A stretch of 64,000 nucleotides of DNA from Bacteroidetes bacterium UBA4414 (GCA_002389765.1 DGQM01000010.1:1-64000); one strand, 5' to 3'; positions 16,095 to 25,872 are shown, numbered from the stretch's first letter. Notes: generated from the sequence alone by a model not told the origin. Program-made: numbers and translations.

Positions 16095-16895
16095 ATGGCA
16101 AAAGCTGAACGTTCGCAGACTAAAAGCACAGGGAAAAAAGATACGCAAAAGGTTGGTGCAATTCTCATTACCCAACCACGCCCGGAAACGGAAAAATCTC
16201 CCTACTTTGATTTAGCCAAAAAGTACGAAGTGAAACTCACTTTCCATCCTTTCATCAGGGTTGAAGGCCTTACCGGTAAAGATTTCCGTAAGCAGAAAGT
16301 TGATATAGGTGAGCATACTGCCATCATCTTTACTAGCCGCAATGCAGTAGATCATTTCTTCCGTATTTGCGAAGAGTTGAAGGTGAAAGTATCGCAGGAT
16401 ATGAAGTACTTCTGTATCACAGAAGCGGTAGCGTTGTATTTGCAGAAATTCATTCTGTATCGTAAGCGCAAAGTATTCTTTTCTGCCGATGGTACTACAG
16501 ATGGTTTGCTGGAGGTAATAGCCAAGCACAAGCACAACGAGAAGTTCATACTGCCTACTGCCGATAATGGTAAGAACGATATTGGCCAGTTCTTGCAAAG
16601 CCACAATATTCAGCACTCTGAGGCTACACTGTACCGCACTGTATCTAACGATGTTACAGAGGTAATGAAAGAACATCATGATATGATTGTGTTCTTCAGC
16701 CCGTTCAGCGTGCAGACACTATTCGATTTCGACCCGAAATTCAAACAAAACGGCACACTCATTGGTGCATTTGGCCCTACTACTTCAAAAGCTATTGAAG
16801 ATGCAGGTCTGAGGCTCGACATCAAAGCACCTGCGCCTAATGCGCCATCTATGGTAGCAGCGCTGGAGCAATACCTGATACAAAACAAGAAATAA
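16095..16895 (+). CDS. hemD: Uroporphyrinogen-III synthase
   Basis: 266 residues. Two-domain HemD fold: VGAILITQPRPETEKSPYFDLAKKY begins domain 1, and domain 2 includes KFILPTADNGKNDIGQFL and IGAFGPTTSKAIEDAGL, the conserved G-P-T-T/A motif. It cyclises hydroxymethylbilane to uroporphyrinogen III in heme synthesis. The Lys/Ser-rich N-terminal extension of about 20 residues is common in Bacteroidota. Followed by a 28-bp perfect palindromic terminator. Sequence divergence is usual for this family, so context (DUF4271 neighbour, hemW nearby) supports the call. Confidence 0.8.
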   Translation: MAKAERSQTKSTGKKDTQKVGAILITQPRPETEKSPYFDLAKKYEVKLTFHPFIRVEGLTGKDFRKQKVDIGEHTAIIFTSRNAVDHFFRICEELKVKVSQDMKYFCITEAVALYLQKFILYRKRKVFFSADGTTDGLLEVIAKHKHNEKFILPTADNGKNDIGQFLQSHNIQHSEATLYRTVSNDVTEVMKEHHDMIVFFSPFSVQTLFDFDPKFKQNGTLIGAFGPTTSKAIEDAGLRLDIKAPAPNAPSMVAALEQYLIQNKK

Positions 16896-16915
16896 CTCCG
16901 TTCTCAATATTTGTC

Positions 16916-16943
16916 AAAAGCATTGCTGTACAGCAATGCTTTT
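16916..16943 (+). terminator. Terminator after hemD
   Basis: Perfect 28-bp palindrome with arms AAAAGCATTGCTG / CAGCAATGCTTTT, 20 nt after the stop codon. Confidence 0.8.
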
Positions 16944-16997
16944 TGCTTTTAGGGGCTGTTTAGTGCGTACATTTATGCCGCTAAATACAATGATGCA

Positions 16998-19013
16998 ATG
17001 CCCAACAGACTGATAGATGAATTGAGCCCATATTTGCTGCAACATGCCCACAATCCTGTAGATTGGTATCCTTGGGGCGATGAACCATTTGAACGCGCTA
17101 AAAGGGAAAATAAACCTGTAATAGTGAGTATCGGCTATGCCGCCTGCCACTGGTGCCATGTCATGGAGCACGAAAGCTTTGAAGATGTAACCACCGCTTC
17201 CTATATGAACGAGCATTTTGTATGTATAAAAGTGGATAGGGAAGAACACCCCGCAGTAGATCATATGTACATGGATGCCGTGCAAGCCATTACTGGTAGT
17301 GGTGGTTGGCCGCTGAATGTGTTTGTGACGCCTGAAAGGTTGCCATATTACGGGGGTACCTATTTCCCGCCAAAGCCGCTCTATGGGCGCTCCTCGTGGA
17401 TGCAGATACTGGAACGCATGCACGAAATATGGAACAACAGGCAGGAAGACGTAGCACAACAAAGCACACAAATGCTGCAATACCTGCAAAACGCGTCAAA
17501 AGTGGGTACAGCAGGCACAGGCAAGCAATGGGATGCTGCTACCTGCAAAGAAATGGCTGAAAACCTGCTGAAACAGGCAGATACAGCGCTCGGTGGGTTT
17601 AGCAAAGCACCAAAGTTTCCGGGTACAATGGCTATTGGCTATTTGCTGCAACATTATGTATTGACCGCAGATGAACCATCCTTGCAGCAGGCATTAAAAA
17701 GCCTGGATGCCATGCTGGATGGCGGTATTTACGACCAGATAGGCGGAGGCCTTGCGCGTTATGCTACAGACGATAAATGGCTGATACCGCACTTTGAAAA
17801 AATGCTCTACGATAATGCGCTGTTAGTTGGGGTGCTGTGCGATGCCTTTGCTGTAACAAAAAACAATCGTTACAAGGTGGCTATTGATGAGATAATAGCC
17901 TTTGCAGAAAGAGAGCTGAAAGATGCAAGCGGCGGATATTACAGCGCACTGGATGCAGACAGCGAAGGGGTAGAAGGTAAGTACTATACATGGACATGGG
18001 AAGAATGGCAAGAAGTAATAGGAAGTGATGAAATATTGATGTCGTACTTTGGCGTGTCTGAAGAAGGTAACTGGGAGCATACTAACATACTGCATGTGGC
18101 GCAGCCTGCAGAAAATATAGCGATGCGCATGTGTCTTGGCTCGATAGATGTTTTGAATCATGTGGCGGAGGCTAAAAAGAAGCTGTTTGCTGCAAGAGAA
18201 AAACGCATACGCCCGCTTACGGACGATAAAAGCCTGCTTTCGTGGAATGCACTAATGAATATTGCCCTTAGCAAAGCGGCAATGGTACTGGATAATGCAG
18301 CCTACGCCACGCGTGCTTGGGAGCATATGAACTGGATGCATGCAAACTTCAGGAAAGAAGGTGAATGGTACCACACATGGAAGGCAGGACAGACAAGGAT
18401 TGTAGCCAATCTGGAAGACTATGCATATCTGCTGCAAGCCATGTTGCAACTGGCTTCTGTTACAGGTAACAATGAATACATTTTGCAGGCTTCAGACCTG
18501 TTACAGACTATTCACGGAAATTTTATTAATGAAGAACAAACGTTTTTCTATTATTCATCCGTCCTTCAGAAAGACATTCCTGTTCGTAAAACAGATATAT
18601 ACGATGGTGCACTGCCATCGGCAAATGCAGTAATGGCGCACAACCTTCTACTGTTAGGTCTTTGTATGGATAATGCTGCTTGGCTGGAACAAGCATACGC
18701 TATGCTGCTGCGTATAGCAGGTACAGCGCACAGGTATACCTATTCATTCAGCTATTGGGCTATGTTGCTGCAGCAATACATTATTGGTTATAAGACAGCA
18801 GTTTGTACCGGAAGCCAAGCATCTTACTTGCACCAAAGGTTACTTCCTGCATTATATACTATCACTTCACAAAAAGAAATATCTGATATCCCATTATTGA
18901 AAAACAAATTTGAATGGTCTCAGGACAGTGTATTTATATGCACTACAGATAGCTGTTTGCCGCCAACAAGGCTAGCAGCCGATGTTTTGAAATATTTGCA
19001 AGTGTTAAAATAA
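16998..19013 (+). CDS. DUF255 / SPATA20-type thioredoxin-domain protein
   Basis: 671 residues. The N-terminal thioredoxin-like domain (about 1-160) opens NRLIDELSPYLLQHAHNPVD and has CHWC in the redox position (YAACHWCHVMEHESF), followed by KVDREEHP and GGWPLNVFVTP. The C-terminal part is an alpha/alpha-barrel of the glucosamine-epimerase/GH88-like type, including DQIGGGLARYATD and PHFEKMLYDNA. This is the YyaL/SPATA20 family, cytoplasmic and of unknown substrate. Length matches the usual 650-700. It is not in an evident operon; a terminator separates it from hemD. Confidence 0.9.
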   Translation: MPNRLIDELSPYLLQHAHNPVDWYPWGDEPFERAKRENKPVIVSIGYAACHWCHVMEHESFEDVTTASYMNEHFVCIKVDREEHPAVDHMYMDAVQAITGSGGWPLNVFVTPERLPYYGGTYFPPKPLYGRSSWMQILERMHEIWNNRQEDVAQQSTQMLQYLQNASKVGTAGTGKQWDAATCKEMAENLLKQADTALGGFSKAPKFPGTMAIGYLLQHYVLTADEPSLQQALKSLDAMLDGGIYDQIGGGLARYATDDKWLIPHFEKMLYDNALLVGVLCDAFAVTKNNRYKVAIDEIIAFAERELKDASGGYYSALDADSEGVEGKYYTWTWEEWQEVIGSDEILMSYFGVSEEGNWEHTNILHVAQPAENIAMRMCLGSIDVLNHVAEAKKKLFAAREKRIRPLTDDKSLLSWNALMNIALSKAAMVLDNAAYATRAWEHMNWMHANFRKEGEWYHTWKAGQTRIVANLEDYAYLLQAMLQLASVTGNNEYILQASDLLQTIHGNFINEEQTFFYYSSVLQKDIPVRKTDIYDGALPSANAVMAHNLLLLGLCMDNAAWLEQAYAMLLRIAGTAHRYTYSFSYWAMLLQQYIIGYKTAVCTGSQASYLHQRLLPALYTITSQKEISDIPLLKNKFEWSQDSVFICTTDSCLPPTRLAADVLKYLQVLK

Positions 19014-19193
19014 AGCAGTATTTTCATTCCCCTTATCCATAAAAGCATGCGAAAATTCTTAACAAATTTTTTTTTGAAACTTGCATTTCTGGAAAAAACT
19101 TCAAATATTGTGCAACAGTTCTGTCAGAAAGTTTCTGGCTGAACTAAAAAATTACTTTATTTGCCAATAGCAAAAACAATAACAATAAGTAGT

Positions 19194-20450
19194 ATGAAAC
19201 AACTTTCCCTGAAGATCTCGGCTGTAGCATTACTAGCATTGGCTGCCGGCTGCGGAAAACCAGGCAATGGAGGTCAGCTTGTAGGTGAGCCTAACATGAT
19301 GACATACAAGCCACCGGTTCCGATAGGCATGGTGTATGTACCGTCTGGTGTTTTAAAAATGGGAGCTAGTGATGAAGATGTTCGCGGGAAAAATGACGCG
19401 ATGATTCGTACCGCTCAGTTAACGGGCTTCTACATGGACGCTACTGAAATAACTAACGCAGAGTACCGCCAGTTTACCAACTGGGTACGTGACTCTATGG
19501 CACACCAAGCACTTGGTGATGTTATAGATGATGCTGATGGTAACCAGCGTTTGGATATGAGGAAAAAAATCAACTGGAGAGATCCTGATTTGCAAGAACA
19601 ACTGAGTTCTTTCTTCATCCCTGCTGATCAATCTGGTTGGGGTAAAAAAGAATTTGACAATTCTAAGCTGATATATCACTACACAGTTTACGACTATCGT
19701 GAAAATGTATTGAATCCAGGTCAGACTAAGAGTTCTTTCAACAAAGAATATAATGTAGCTATCTATCCGGATACTACTGTATGGGTAAGGCAATTGCAAT
19801 ATTCATACAACGAACCAATTGCTATGCAATACAACTGGTTCCCTGCATTCAACCAATATCCTGTTGTGGGTGTTAACTGGCATCAGGCAAATGCATTCTG
19901 TAACTGGCGTACTATGCTGTGGAAGCAAGATCGCGAGAAAAACAAAATGTACTTTGAAGGTGAATTCATGTTGCCTAACGAACAACAATGGGAATGGGCA
20001 GCTCGCGGTGGTCATACAGAGTCTCCTTATCCATGGGGTGGTCCTTACCTGGTTAACAAAAAAGGTTGTTACCTGGCTAACTTCAAACCTCAACGCGGTA
20101 ACTACGCTGCAGATGGTGGCTTGTACACTGTTCCTGTAGATCGCTACTGGCCAAACGATTACGGTCTGTACAATATGGCTGGTAACGTAGCTGAGTGGAC
20201 ACGTGATTCTTACTTCGGTACTGCATATCAAACTGTATCAGATATCAATCCTGAACTGAACCACAAAATGCGCGAAAGCGATCCTCAGTGGATGAAGCGT
20301 AAAGTTATCCGTGGTGGTAGCTGGAGAGACGTAGCATTCTATCTGCAAAATGGTACTCGCGATTTCGAATACGCAGATACTGCTAAAGCTTACATCGGTT
20401 TCCGTTGTACATATCAACAAATAGCACCGGCATTAACTAACAGACGTTAA
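19194..20450 (+). CDS. gldK: GldK, T9SS outer-membrane ring lipoprotein
   Basis: 418 residues. The start at ATG 19194 gives lipoprotein signal KQLSLKISAVALLALAAGC (lipobox LAAGC). The mature protein is a formylglycine-generating-enzyme (SUMF1)-like fold: GMVYVPSGVLKMGASDEDV, FYMDATEITNAEYRQF, NMAGNVAEWTRDSYF and VIRGGSWRDV. GldK (PorK) forms the periplasmic ring with GldN at the outer membrane and is not an active sulfatase modifier. First gene of the gldKLMN block, with 96 nt to gldL. Confidence 0.95.
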   Translation: MKQLSLKISAVALLALAAGCGKPGNGGQLVGEPNMMTYKPPVPIGMVYVPSGVLKMGASDEDVRGKNDAMIRTAQLTGFYMDATEITNAEYRQFTNWVRDSMAHQALGDVIDDADGNQRLDMRKKINWRDPDLQEQLSSFFIPADQSGWGKKEFDNSKLIYHYTVYDYRENVLNPGQTKSSFNKEYNVAIYPDTTVWVRQLQYSYNEPIAMQYNWFPAFNQYPVVGVNWHQANAFCNWRTMLWKQDREKNKMYFEGEFMLPNEQQWEWAARGGHTESPYPWGGPYLVNKKGCYLANFKPQRGNYAADGGLYTVPVDRYWPNDYGLYNMAGNVAEWTRDSYFGTAYQTVSDINPELNHKMRESDPQWMKRKVIRGGSWRDVAFYLQNGTRDFEYADTAKAYIGFRCTYQQIAPALTNRR

Positions 20451-20546
20451 TTTTAACTGTTAGCTAATAAAACACAATAAAAAAAAGAACCAAGCGTTTA
20501 AAAAGTAGTAATAAGATTTTTTCAACCCTTTAGAAAAATTATAGAA

Positions 20547-21365
20547 ATGAATTCAATATCACTGTTTTTCGAAACCAAACAGGGTAAGTATATTAAAAAC
20601 CTGATTATCGGTCTGGGTGCGTCTGTAGTATTGATGGGAGCGCTGTTTAAAATTCAGCACTGGCCAGGTGCAGGTCCGATGCTGACAGCTGGTATGTTGA
20701 CTGAAGCATTCATCTTCGCATTGTTGGGTCTTCTCCCGCCACATAAAGATTACTACTGGGAACGTTTCTATCCAAACATCGATGAGAATCCTCATGTAGA
20801 AGCTTATAAAAAAGGTACTAAGTTCGATTCCGGTGCAGGTAAAATTTCTCCGGGAGCATCTCTGGATAAAATGATGGAAGATGCACAAATTACACCGGCT
20901 AACATCCGTAAACTGGGTGAAAACTTCCAACGCTTTGGTGTAGTTGTAGAACAAATCAAAGATATATCTGACATCACATCTGCTACTGGTGAATACTCTC
21001 AGAGTGCACGTGAAGCAGCTAGTGCATTGGGCGAAATGAAAAATACTTTCATTGGTGCTTCAAACACAATGGCTTCATTCAACAATGCGGCTGATGATAC
21101 AGCTAAATTCCACGAACAAGTAGTTGTTCTGTCTCGCAATCTGGGTTCTCTGAATCAGATTTATGAAGTAGAACTGCAAGATGCTAATAACCACCTGAAA
21201 GCTATGAACAAATTCTATAGCAATCTGGTAAGTGCATCTGATGCAATGGCTTCAAGTGCAACTGATGCAGTAGCGGCTAAAGATCAGATTTCTCTGCTGT
21301 CTAAGAACCTGACAACATTGAACTCAATATATGGAAACATGCTTGCTGCAATGCAAGGTCGTTAA
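20547..21365 (+). CDS. gldL: GldL, T9SS/gliding motor membrane protein
   Basis: 272 residues. Two transmembrane helices near the N-terminus (about 17-35 and 44-62) followed by a long cytoplasmic helical domain. The second helix contains a glutamate (Glu53 in MLTEAFIFALLG), corresponding to the conserved intramembrane glutamate known to be needed for proton-driven rotation of the GldLM motor. Motifs KIQHWPGAGPML and PPHKDYYWERFYP are typical. Its partner GldM follows. Confidence 0.95.
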   Translation: MNSISLFFETKQGKYIKNLIIGLGASVVLMGALFKIQHWPGAGPMLTAGMLTEAFIFALLGLLPPHKDYYWERFYPNIDENPHVEAYKKGTKFDSGAGKISPGASLDKMMEDAQITPANIRKLGENFQRFGVVVEQIKDISDITSATGEYSQSAREAASALGEMKNTFIGASNTMASFNNAADDTAKFHEQVVVLSRNLGSLNQIYEVELQDANNHLKAMNKFYSNLVSASDAMASSATDAVAAKDQISLLSKNLTTLNSIYGNMLAAMQGR

Positions 21366-21434
21366 TAGTAGCTATAAAGCAGGTATTATTAATTAACTAG
21401 AAACAATTTAGATAACTCGTAAATTTTTTGCAGC

Positions 21435-22979
21435 ATGTCAATGCCTAAAGAGCCACGGCAGTTAATGATCAACCTCATGTACTTGGTGTTGACTGCTATG
21501 CTGGCGCTTAACGTGTCTTCGGAAATTCTGCACGCTTTCGAAACAATCAATCAGAGTATCACTTCTTCTAATAAAGCAATTGAAGAGAAGAACAGCAAAC
21601 TCTACAAAGGATTGGATGATCAGGAAGCGCAGGAAGCTTCTCGCGACCGTGTGAAACCTTATAATGATAAAGCTAAGCAAGTTAAAAATGCTTCTGCTGA
21701 AATGATAAAATACCTCGAAGACTGGAAAGAGAAAATCGTTCAGGAATCAGGTGGCCGTGAAGAAGACGGTACTATCAAACGTAAAGATAACATCGACGCC
21801 TCTACTATGTTGTTGGTAGAAAAGAAAGGTGGTGATGAAATCAAAAATAAACTGACTCAGCTGCGCGAAATGATGTTGAGTGTAGTATCTGCAAACGCAA
21901 AAGAGCAATTGTCTAATGATTTGCCTATGAAAGTTGTTAACCCTGAGAAATCAGATAACAACCCTCAGGCAGACTGGTCTACAGGTAATTTCTACAATAT
22001 GCCTACAATGGCGGTTGTTACATTGCTTGCAAAGTTCCAGAATGACGTTCGTAATAGTGAAGCGGTTATCATTAACCAATTAGCTAATGAAGCAGGTGAC
22101 ATTCAGGTTAAGTTTGATGAAATACAAGCAATCGCTGTACCTAAAAACAGTTATGTTTTAGCTGGTCAGAAAGTTGAAGCTAACATCATGATTGCTGCAT
22201 ATAACAAAGCAGTGAATCCTCAGGTTACTTCAAGTGGTGGTCGTGTTGTAAAAGTTGAAAATGGTTTGGCTACTTGGGAAACTACAGCAGCAGGTGTTGG
22301 TCAGCAAACCGTACGTGGCACTGTAACATTGGATCTTGGTCCTCGCAAAGAAACTAAACCTTATGAGTTTACTTATATGGTGGGTTCTGAAGGTGCATCA
22401 ATGCAGTTGGACAAAATGAACGTATTCTATATAGGTGTTCCTAACCCAATTACGGTATCTGCTGCGGGTTATTCACTTGAAGACGTATCAGTTGATATCC
22501 CTGGCGCTAGTGTAAAAGGTGGTACTGCTAAAGGTAAATTTGAAGTTACTGTTACTAAAGCTGGTAATGTAATGGCTAATATCATGGCTAAAACTGCTGC
22601 CGGTATGAAAAAAGTTGGATCTATGGAAATCCGTGTTAAACGTATCCCTGATCCGGTAGCGAAAGTTGGTGGTCAGATTGGTGGTGGTATGTTCTCAAGC
22701 ATCTTCAAATCTCAATTAGGTGTTGTAGCTGCTCTTGACAATTTCGACTTCGATGCTAAATTTGTAGTAACAAGTTTTGAATTCAGTGTTGTTCCTAAAC
22801 GTGGTGAACCGATTGGTCCGTTCCCTGTAAGGAGTTCAAGATTCGAATCAAACTCACAAGTAATGCAAGCAATTGAAAGGTGTAAGCCAGGTGATAAAGT
22901 GTATATTGAAGAAATTCAAGCACGTGGCCCTGATGGAACCACTCGTAAATTGGGTACTGTAGGTTTGACACTTAAGTAA
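21435..22979 (+). CDS. gldM: GldM, T9SS/gliding motor periplasmic shaft
   Basis: 514 residues. Short cytoplasmic start PKEPRQLMINLMYLVLTAML containing the single transmembrane helix (about 11-30), then a long periplasmic part: a helical first domain (about 35-220) and several beta domains ending with VGGQIGGGMFSSIFKSQLG and the C-terminal domain that contacts the GldKN ring. It transmits motion from GldL to the outer-membrane ring to drive secretion and gliding. 69 nt from gldL and 40 nt from gldN. Confidence 0.95.
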   Translation: MSMPKEPRQLMINLMYLVLTAMLALNVSSEILHAFETINQSITSSNKAIEEKNSKLYKGLDDQEAQEASRDRVKPYNDKAKQVKNASAEMIKYLEDWKEKIVQESGGREEDGTIKRKDNIDASTMLLVEKKGGDEIKNKLTQLREMMLSVVSANAKEQLSNDLPMKVVNPEKSDNNPQADWSTGNFYNMPTMAVVTLLAKFQNDVRNSEAVIINQLANEAGDIQVKFDEIQAIAVPKNSYVLAGQKVEANIMIAAYNKAVNPQVTSSGGRVVKVENGLATWETTAAGVGQQTVRGTVTLDLGPRKETKPYEFTYMVGSEGASMQLDKMNVFYIGVPNPITVSAAGYSLEDVSVDIPGASVKGGTAKGKFEVTVTKAGNVMANIMAKTAAGMKKVGSMEIRVKRIPDPVAKVGGQIGGGMFSSIFKSQLGVVAALDNFDFDAKFVVTSFEFSVVPKRGEPIGPFPVRSSRFESNSQVMQAIERCKPGDKVYIEEIQARGPDGTTRKLGTVGLTLK

Positions 22980-23019
22980 TTTTATATAACTTTATTAATT
23001 AGCAAATAGATTCAGGATT

Positions 23020-23922
23020 ATGAGTATCCTCAAGACATATAAAATCGCAGCTTCTACCGCATTATTATTCATGGGTGGTGTAGCATTTGCTCAGAACGAT
23101 CCGGCAAGCAATTTCAGCAGCTATGATGGCGTTACTAAAGATTGGAAACCTTCTTTGGTAAGGGACGGTGTATATGATCGTGTTCAGCACATCAATTCAC
23201 CATTATTGCCTCAAAGCGTTCGCGAAAATGACTTGATGTACAAGAAGCGTATCTGGAGGGAAATCGATATTCGTGAAAAACAGAATATGGCATTCCGTTA
23301 TCCTGGCGATGACTATACAGGTGGTGGTCAGTTTATCGAGATTATCCTTGATGCTGTAAGCAAAGGCAAAATCAAAGCTTACTCAAACATGGATGACAGG
23401 TTTACTACTGCTTTGACGAAAGAGCAAATCATTGATATGCTTGTTGGTCAGCCTGATACTACTTGGGTTACAGATCCTGAAACACAGCAAGAGAAAATGG
23501 TTATCAAAAGAAGGGAATTCAACCCTGATGTTGTTACCAAATATCGTCTGAAAGAAGATTGGTACATTGATAGGAATGTAGGCCGTATGCAAAAACAAAT
23601 TATCGGTATCGCTCCATTCAAAGATATCTATAATGACGATGGATCTTTCCGTGCATCACAAGCTGTGTTTTGGTTGTACTATCCTGAAATTACAAGTATG
23701 CTTGCTCAATACGAAGTGTTCAACCCGGATAATGACGTAGCACGTATGACTTGGTATGACTTCTTTGAAGGTCGCTATTTCGCTAGCCGTATAATTAAAG
23801 TTAGCAATCCATTCGACTACTCTTTCAAAGAAAAAGGTATGGGTAATCTGGAAGCGCTGTACGAAGGACAAAAAGCTACAGAAACACTCTTCAACAAAGA
23901 ACATGATATGTGGGTTTATTAA
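23020..23922 (+). CDS. gldN: GldN, T9SS ring protein
   Basis: 300 residues with signal peptide TYKIAASTALLFMGGVAFAQ. The mature part shows the GldN/PorN hallmarks: YKKRIWREIDIREKQN, KIKAYSNMDDRFTTALT and RVRHINSP-like sequence near the start. It binds GldK to form the periplasmic ring complex. Last gene of the block, closed by a strong terminator. Confidence 0.95.
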   Translation: MSILKTYKIAASTALLFMGGVAFAQNDPASNFSSYDGVTKDWKPSLVRDGVYDRVQHINSPLLPQSVRENDLMYKKRIWREIDIREKQNMAFRYPGDDYTGGGQFIEIILDAVSKGKIKAYSNMDDRFTTALTKEQIIDMLVGQPDTTWVTDPETQQEKMVIKRREFNPDVVTKYRLKEDWYIDRNVGRMQKQIIGIAPFKDIYNDDGSFRASQAVFWLYYPEITSMLAQYEVFNPDNDVARMTWYDFFEGRYFASRIIKVSNPFDYSFKEKGMGNLEALYEGQKATETLFNKEHDMWVY

Positions 23923-23943
23923 TACCACTTTCAAAGAATATAG

Positions 23944-23970
23944 AAACGCCACCAATATTTGGTGGCGTTT
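23944..23970 (+). terminator. Terminator after gldN
   Basis: 12-bp perfect stem AAACGCCACCAA / TTGGTGGCGTTT with a 3-nt loop and a following T-rich stretch, 22 nt beyond the gldN stop. Confidence 0.85.
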
Positions 23971-24024
23971 CCTTTTTATCAACCCTCTATTTGAATTATC
24001 TTGCACCGTCTTTAATTTACTAGA

Positions 24025-24756
24025 ATGGATTCCAAAACATTGCCCAGACTGGAAGTTTGCTTGTCTCCTGCACTATTACATCTCTACGACACTAAAGGTG
24101 CTGTTGTGGTTATTATTGATGTATTCAGAGCAACGTCTACTATTGCTGCTGCACTACACAACGGTGCTAAAAGCGTGATACCGGTTGCTGCTGTACAGGA
24201 ATGTATAGAGCTGGGTAGCCGTATCGAAAATAGTATTACAGCAGGCGAGCGTGACGGTAAGGTAGCAGAAGGTCTGCAGTATGGGAATTCGCCATCAGAG
24301 TATCCTCGTGAGTTTATAGATGGTAAAACACTGGTACTTACAACTACAAACGGTACACGTTTGCTGCACATGGTAAAGGATGCGGATACTATTATTACGG
24401 GTTCATTCCTTAATCTTACTGCTGTATGCGACTTCCTGATAGCTTCAGGTAAAAATGTACTGCTAGGTTGCGCAGCTTGGAAAGACCGTTTTAATCTGGA
24501 AGATACTTTGTTTGCTGGTGCTGTTGTAAACCGCATTAAAGAGCACTACACCATCAATTGCGATAGTGCACGTGCTGCAAATTACTTATACGAACACTCA
24601 TCTGAAACCAGCTTTATTGAGTTTTTAAAAGATAGCTCTCATTACAAACGCCTTTCGGCATACGGACTGGCTTCTGATATGGAGTATTGCGCTACGCCAG
24701 ATTTGCATCCCGTAGTGCCTATATTAAAAGGTAATGAATTGGTGATACACCAATAG
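24025..24756 (+). CDS. comB: 2-phosphosulfolactate phosphatase family protein
   Basis: 243 residues matching the ComB family: VVVIIDVFRATSTIAAAL near the start, GLQYGNSPSEY, TTTNGTRLL and the C-terminal RLSAYGLASDMEYCATPD. ComB hydrolyses 2-phosphosulfolactate to sulfolactate in the coenzyme M route of methanogens. Many bacteria without coenzyme M encode it, and in Bacteroidota the role is unsettled; a link to sulfonate metabolism is inference. Convergent with the PDZ gene. Confidence 0.85.
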   Translation: MDSKTLPRLEVCLSPALLHLYDTKGAVVVIIDVFRATSTIAAALHNGAKSVIPVAAVQECIELGSRIENSITAGERDGKVAEGLQYGNSPSEYPREFIDGKTLVLTTTNGTRLLHMVKDADTIITGSFLNLTAVCDFLIASGKNVLLGCAAWKDRFNLEDTLFAGAVVNRIKEHYTINCDSARAANYLYEHSSETSFIEFLKDSSHYKRLSAYGLASDMEYCATPDLHPVVPILKGNELVIHQ

Positions 24757-24762
24757 AATATT

Positions 24763-24790
24763 AAAAGGGGTAGCAATTGCTACCCCTTTT
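24763..24790. terminator. Bidirectional terminator
   Basis: Perfect 28-bp palindrome with arms AAAAGGGGTAGCAA / TTGCTACCCCTTTT, between the convergent comB and PDZ-protein genes. Confidence 0.85.
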
Positions 24791-24816
24791 CTATACATAA
24801 CAGCCGCTACTATGTA

Positions 24817-25773
24817 CTATAGTTCTGTCTTTTTCACCGGCTTATTAAAGATGATGTGTGTAGTGGTTGTTTTACCATCGCGTTGGTATTGCAATGGTAT
24901 TTTCTGATTGCGTTTTGAAAGTGCAACGCTTTCCTGCAGATCGTCTACCGAAACAATTGTTTCATCATTCAGCTTATGTATGATATCTCCCTTGTGTAGT
25001 CCTGCTGCTGCTGCTGCGGAGTTTGGTTGTACGTCAGCCACTTTTACACCTTTACCATCAGTCAGGTCTTCAGCTATTATACCCATTTTAGGGGCATCTG
25101 CATTAGGCATATCGTTGATGTCGAACGTAAAAGGACGCACCATAGGGTTTGGTATAAAGCGTTCGTTCATATCATTCGGATACCTGAAAACCCGCGCTGT
25201 GGAAGTATTTGCTTTAGATAACTCAGCATCTGTCAGTTTAGATTTTCCGTTGCGCTCGTAGGTAATGCTTACTTTTTCTCCCGGTTTGAAGGCGGCTATT
25301 TCATCAGATAATTGTTTCCCGTCTTTTATAGCAACATCATTTATGTGCGTAATGACATCGCCACTTTCCAGGCCTGCTTCATCCGCAGCAGAGCCCGGCA
25401 TTACGCGCTCTATTGTTGCTCCGTTTGTCTTTTTATCGTTCAGGGTATATACACCCAGCATTGCTTTGTTTTCGCCAGTAGCCTCTCTGTCAAAGAACGG
25501 ATGCATTGGTATTGAACCAATATCATCGCCATTATCAATGATAATCTTCTTTTGCAGATTGCCGTTTTCTGTATTAGCTACTTTTTCTCCGTTTATGAAA
25601 ACCTCCCCATCACGTACCTCTATAGTTGTACTGGAACGCTTGCCATCTTTTATGATGATGGTTTCTTCGCTTTTTATCTTTTCTGCCTTTTTGCCGTTTG
25701 ATTGCTGAGAATAGCCGCTTGTAGCAGAAAGGCATACTGCCAAAGCTGTAGCTGTTACAAATACTGTTTTCAT
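24817..25773 (-). CDS. Exported protein with two PDZ domains
   Basis: 318 residues. Signal peptide KTVFVTATALAVCLSATSGYS; start at 25773, four codons into the longer ORF, directly before it. A short N-terminal segment (GKRSSTTIEVRDGEVFING) is followed by PDZ 1 (about 105-185, GSAADEAGLESGDVITHIND) and PDZ 2 (about 235-310, NSAAAAAGLHKGDIIHKLND). There is no protease catalytic domain, so it is probably a periplasmic scaffold or adaptor rather than a DegP-type enzyme. An imperfect 12-bp inverted repeat (25782-25793 / 25814-25825) lies in its leader. Confidence 0.75.
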   Translation of the reverse strand: MKTVFVTATALAVCLSATSGYSQQSNGKKAEKIKSEETIIIKDGKRSSTTIEVRDGEVFINGEKVANTENGNLQKKIIIDNGDDIGSIPMHPFFDREATGENKAMLGVYTLNDKKTNGATIERVMPGSAADEAGLESGDVITHINDVAIKDGKQLSDEIAAFKPGEKVSITYERNGKSKLTDAELSKANTSTARVFRYPNDMNERFIPNPMVRPFTFDINDMPNADAPKMGIIAEDLTDGKGVKVADVQPNSAAAAAGLHKGDIIHKLNDETIVSVDDLQESVALSKRNQKIPLQYQRDGKTTTTHIIFNKPVKKTEL

Positions 25774-25872
25774 ATAAAAAAGCACGATTTTATAGATACG
25801 AATTTAGGTACCCATAAAACCGTGCGGTGTCAAAACTCCGTTAAAACGTATCTGAAAATCTGTTAAAATATG

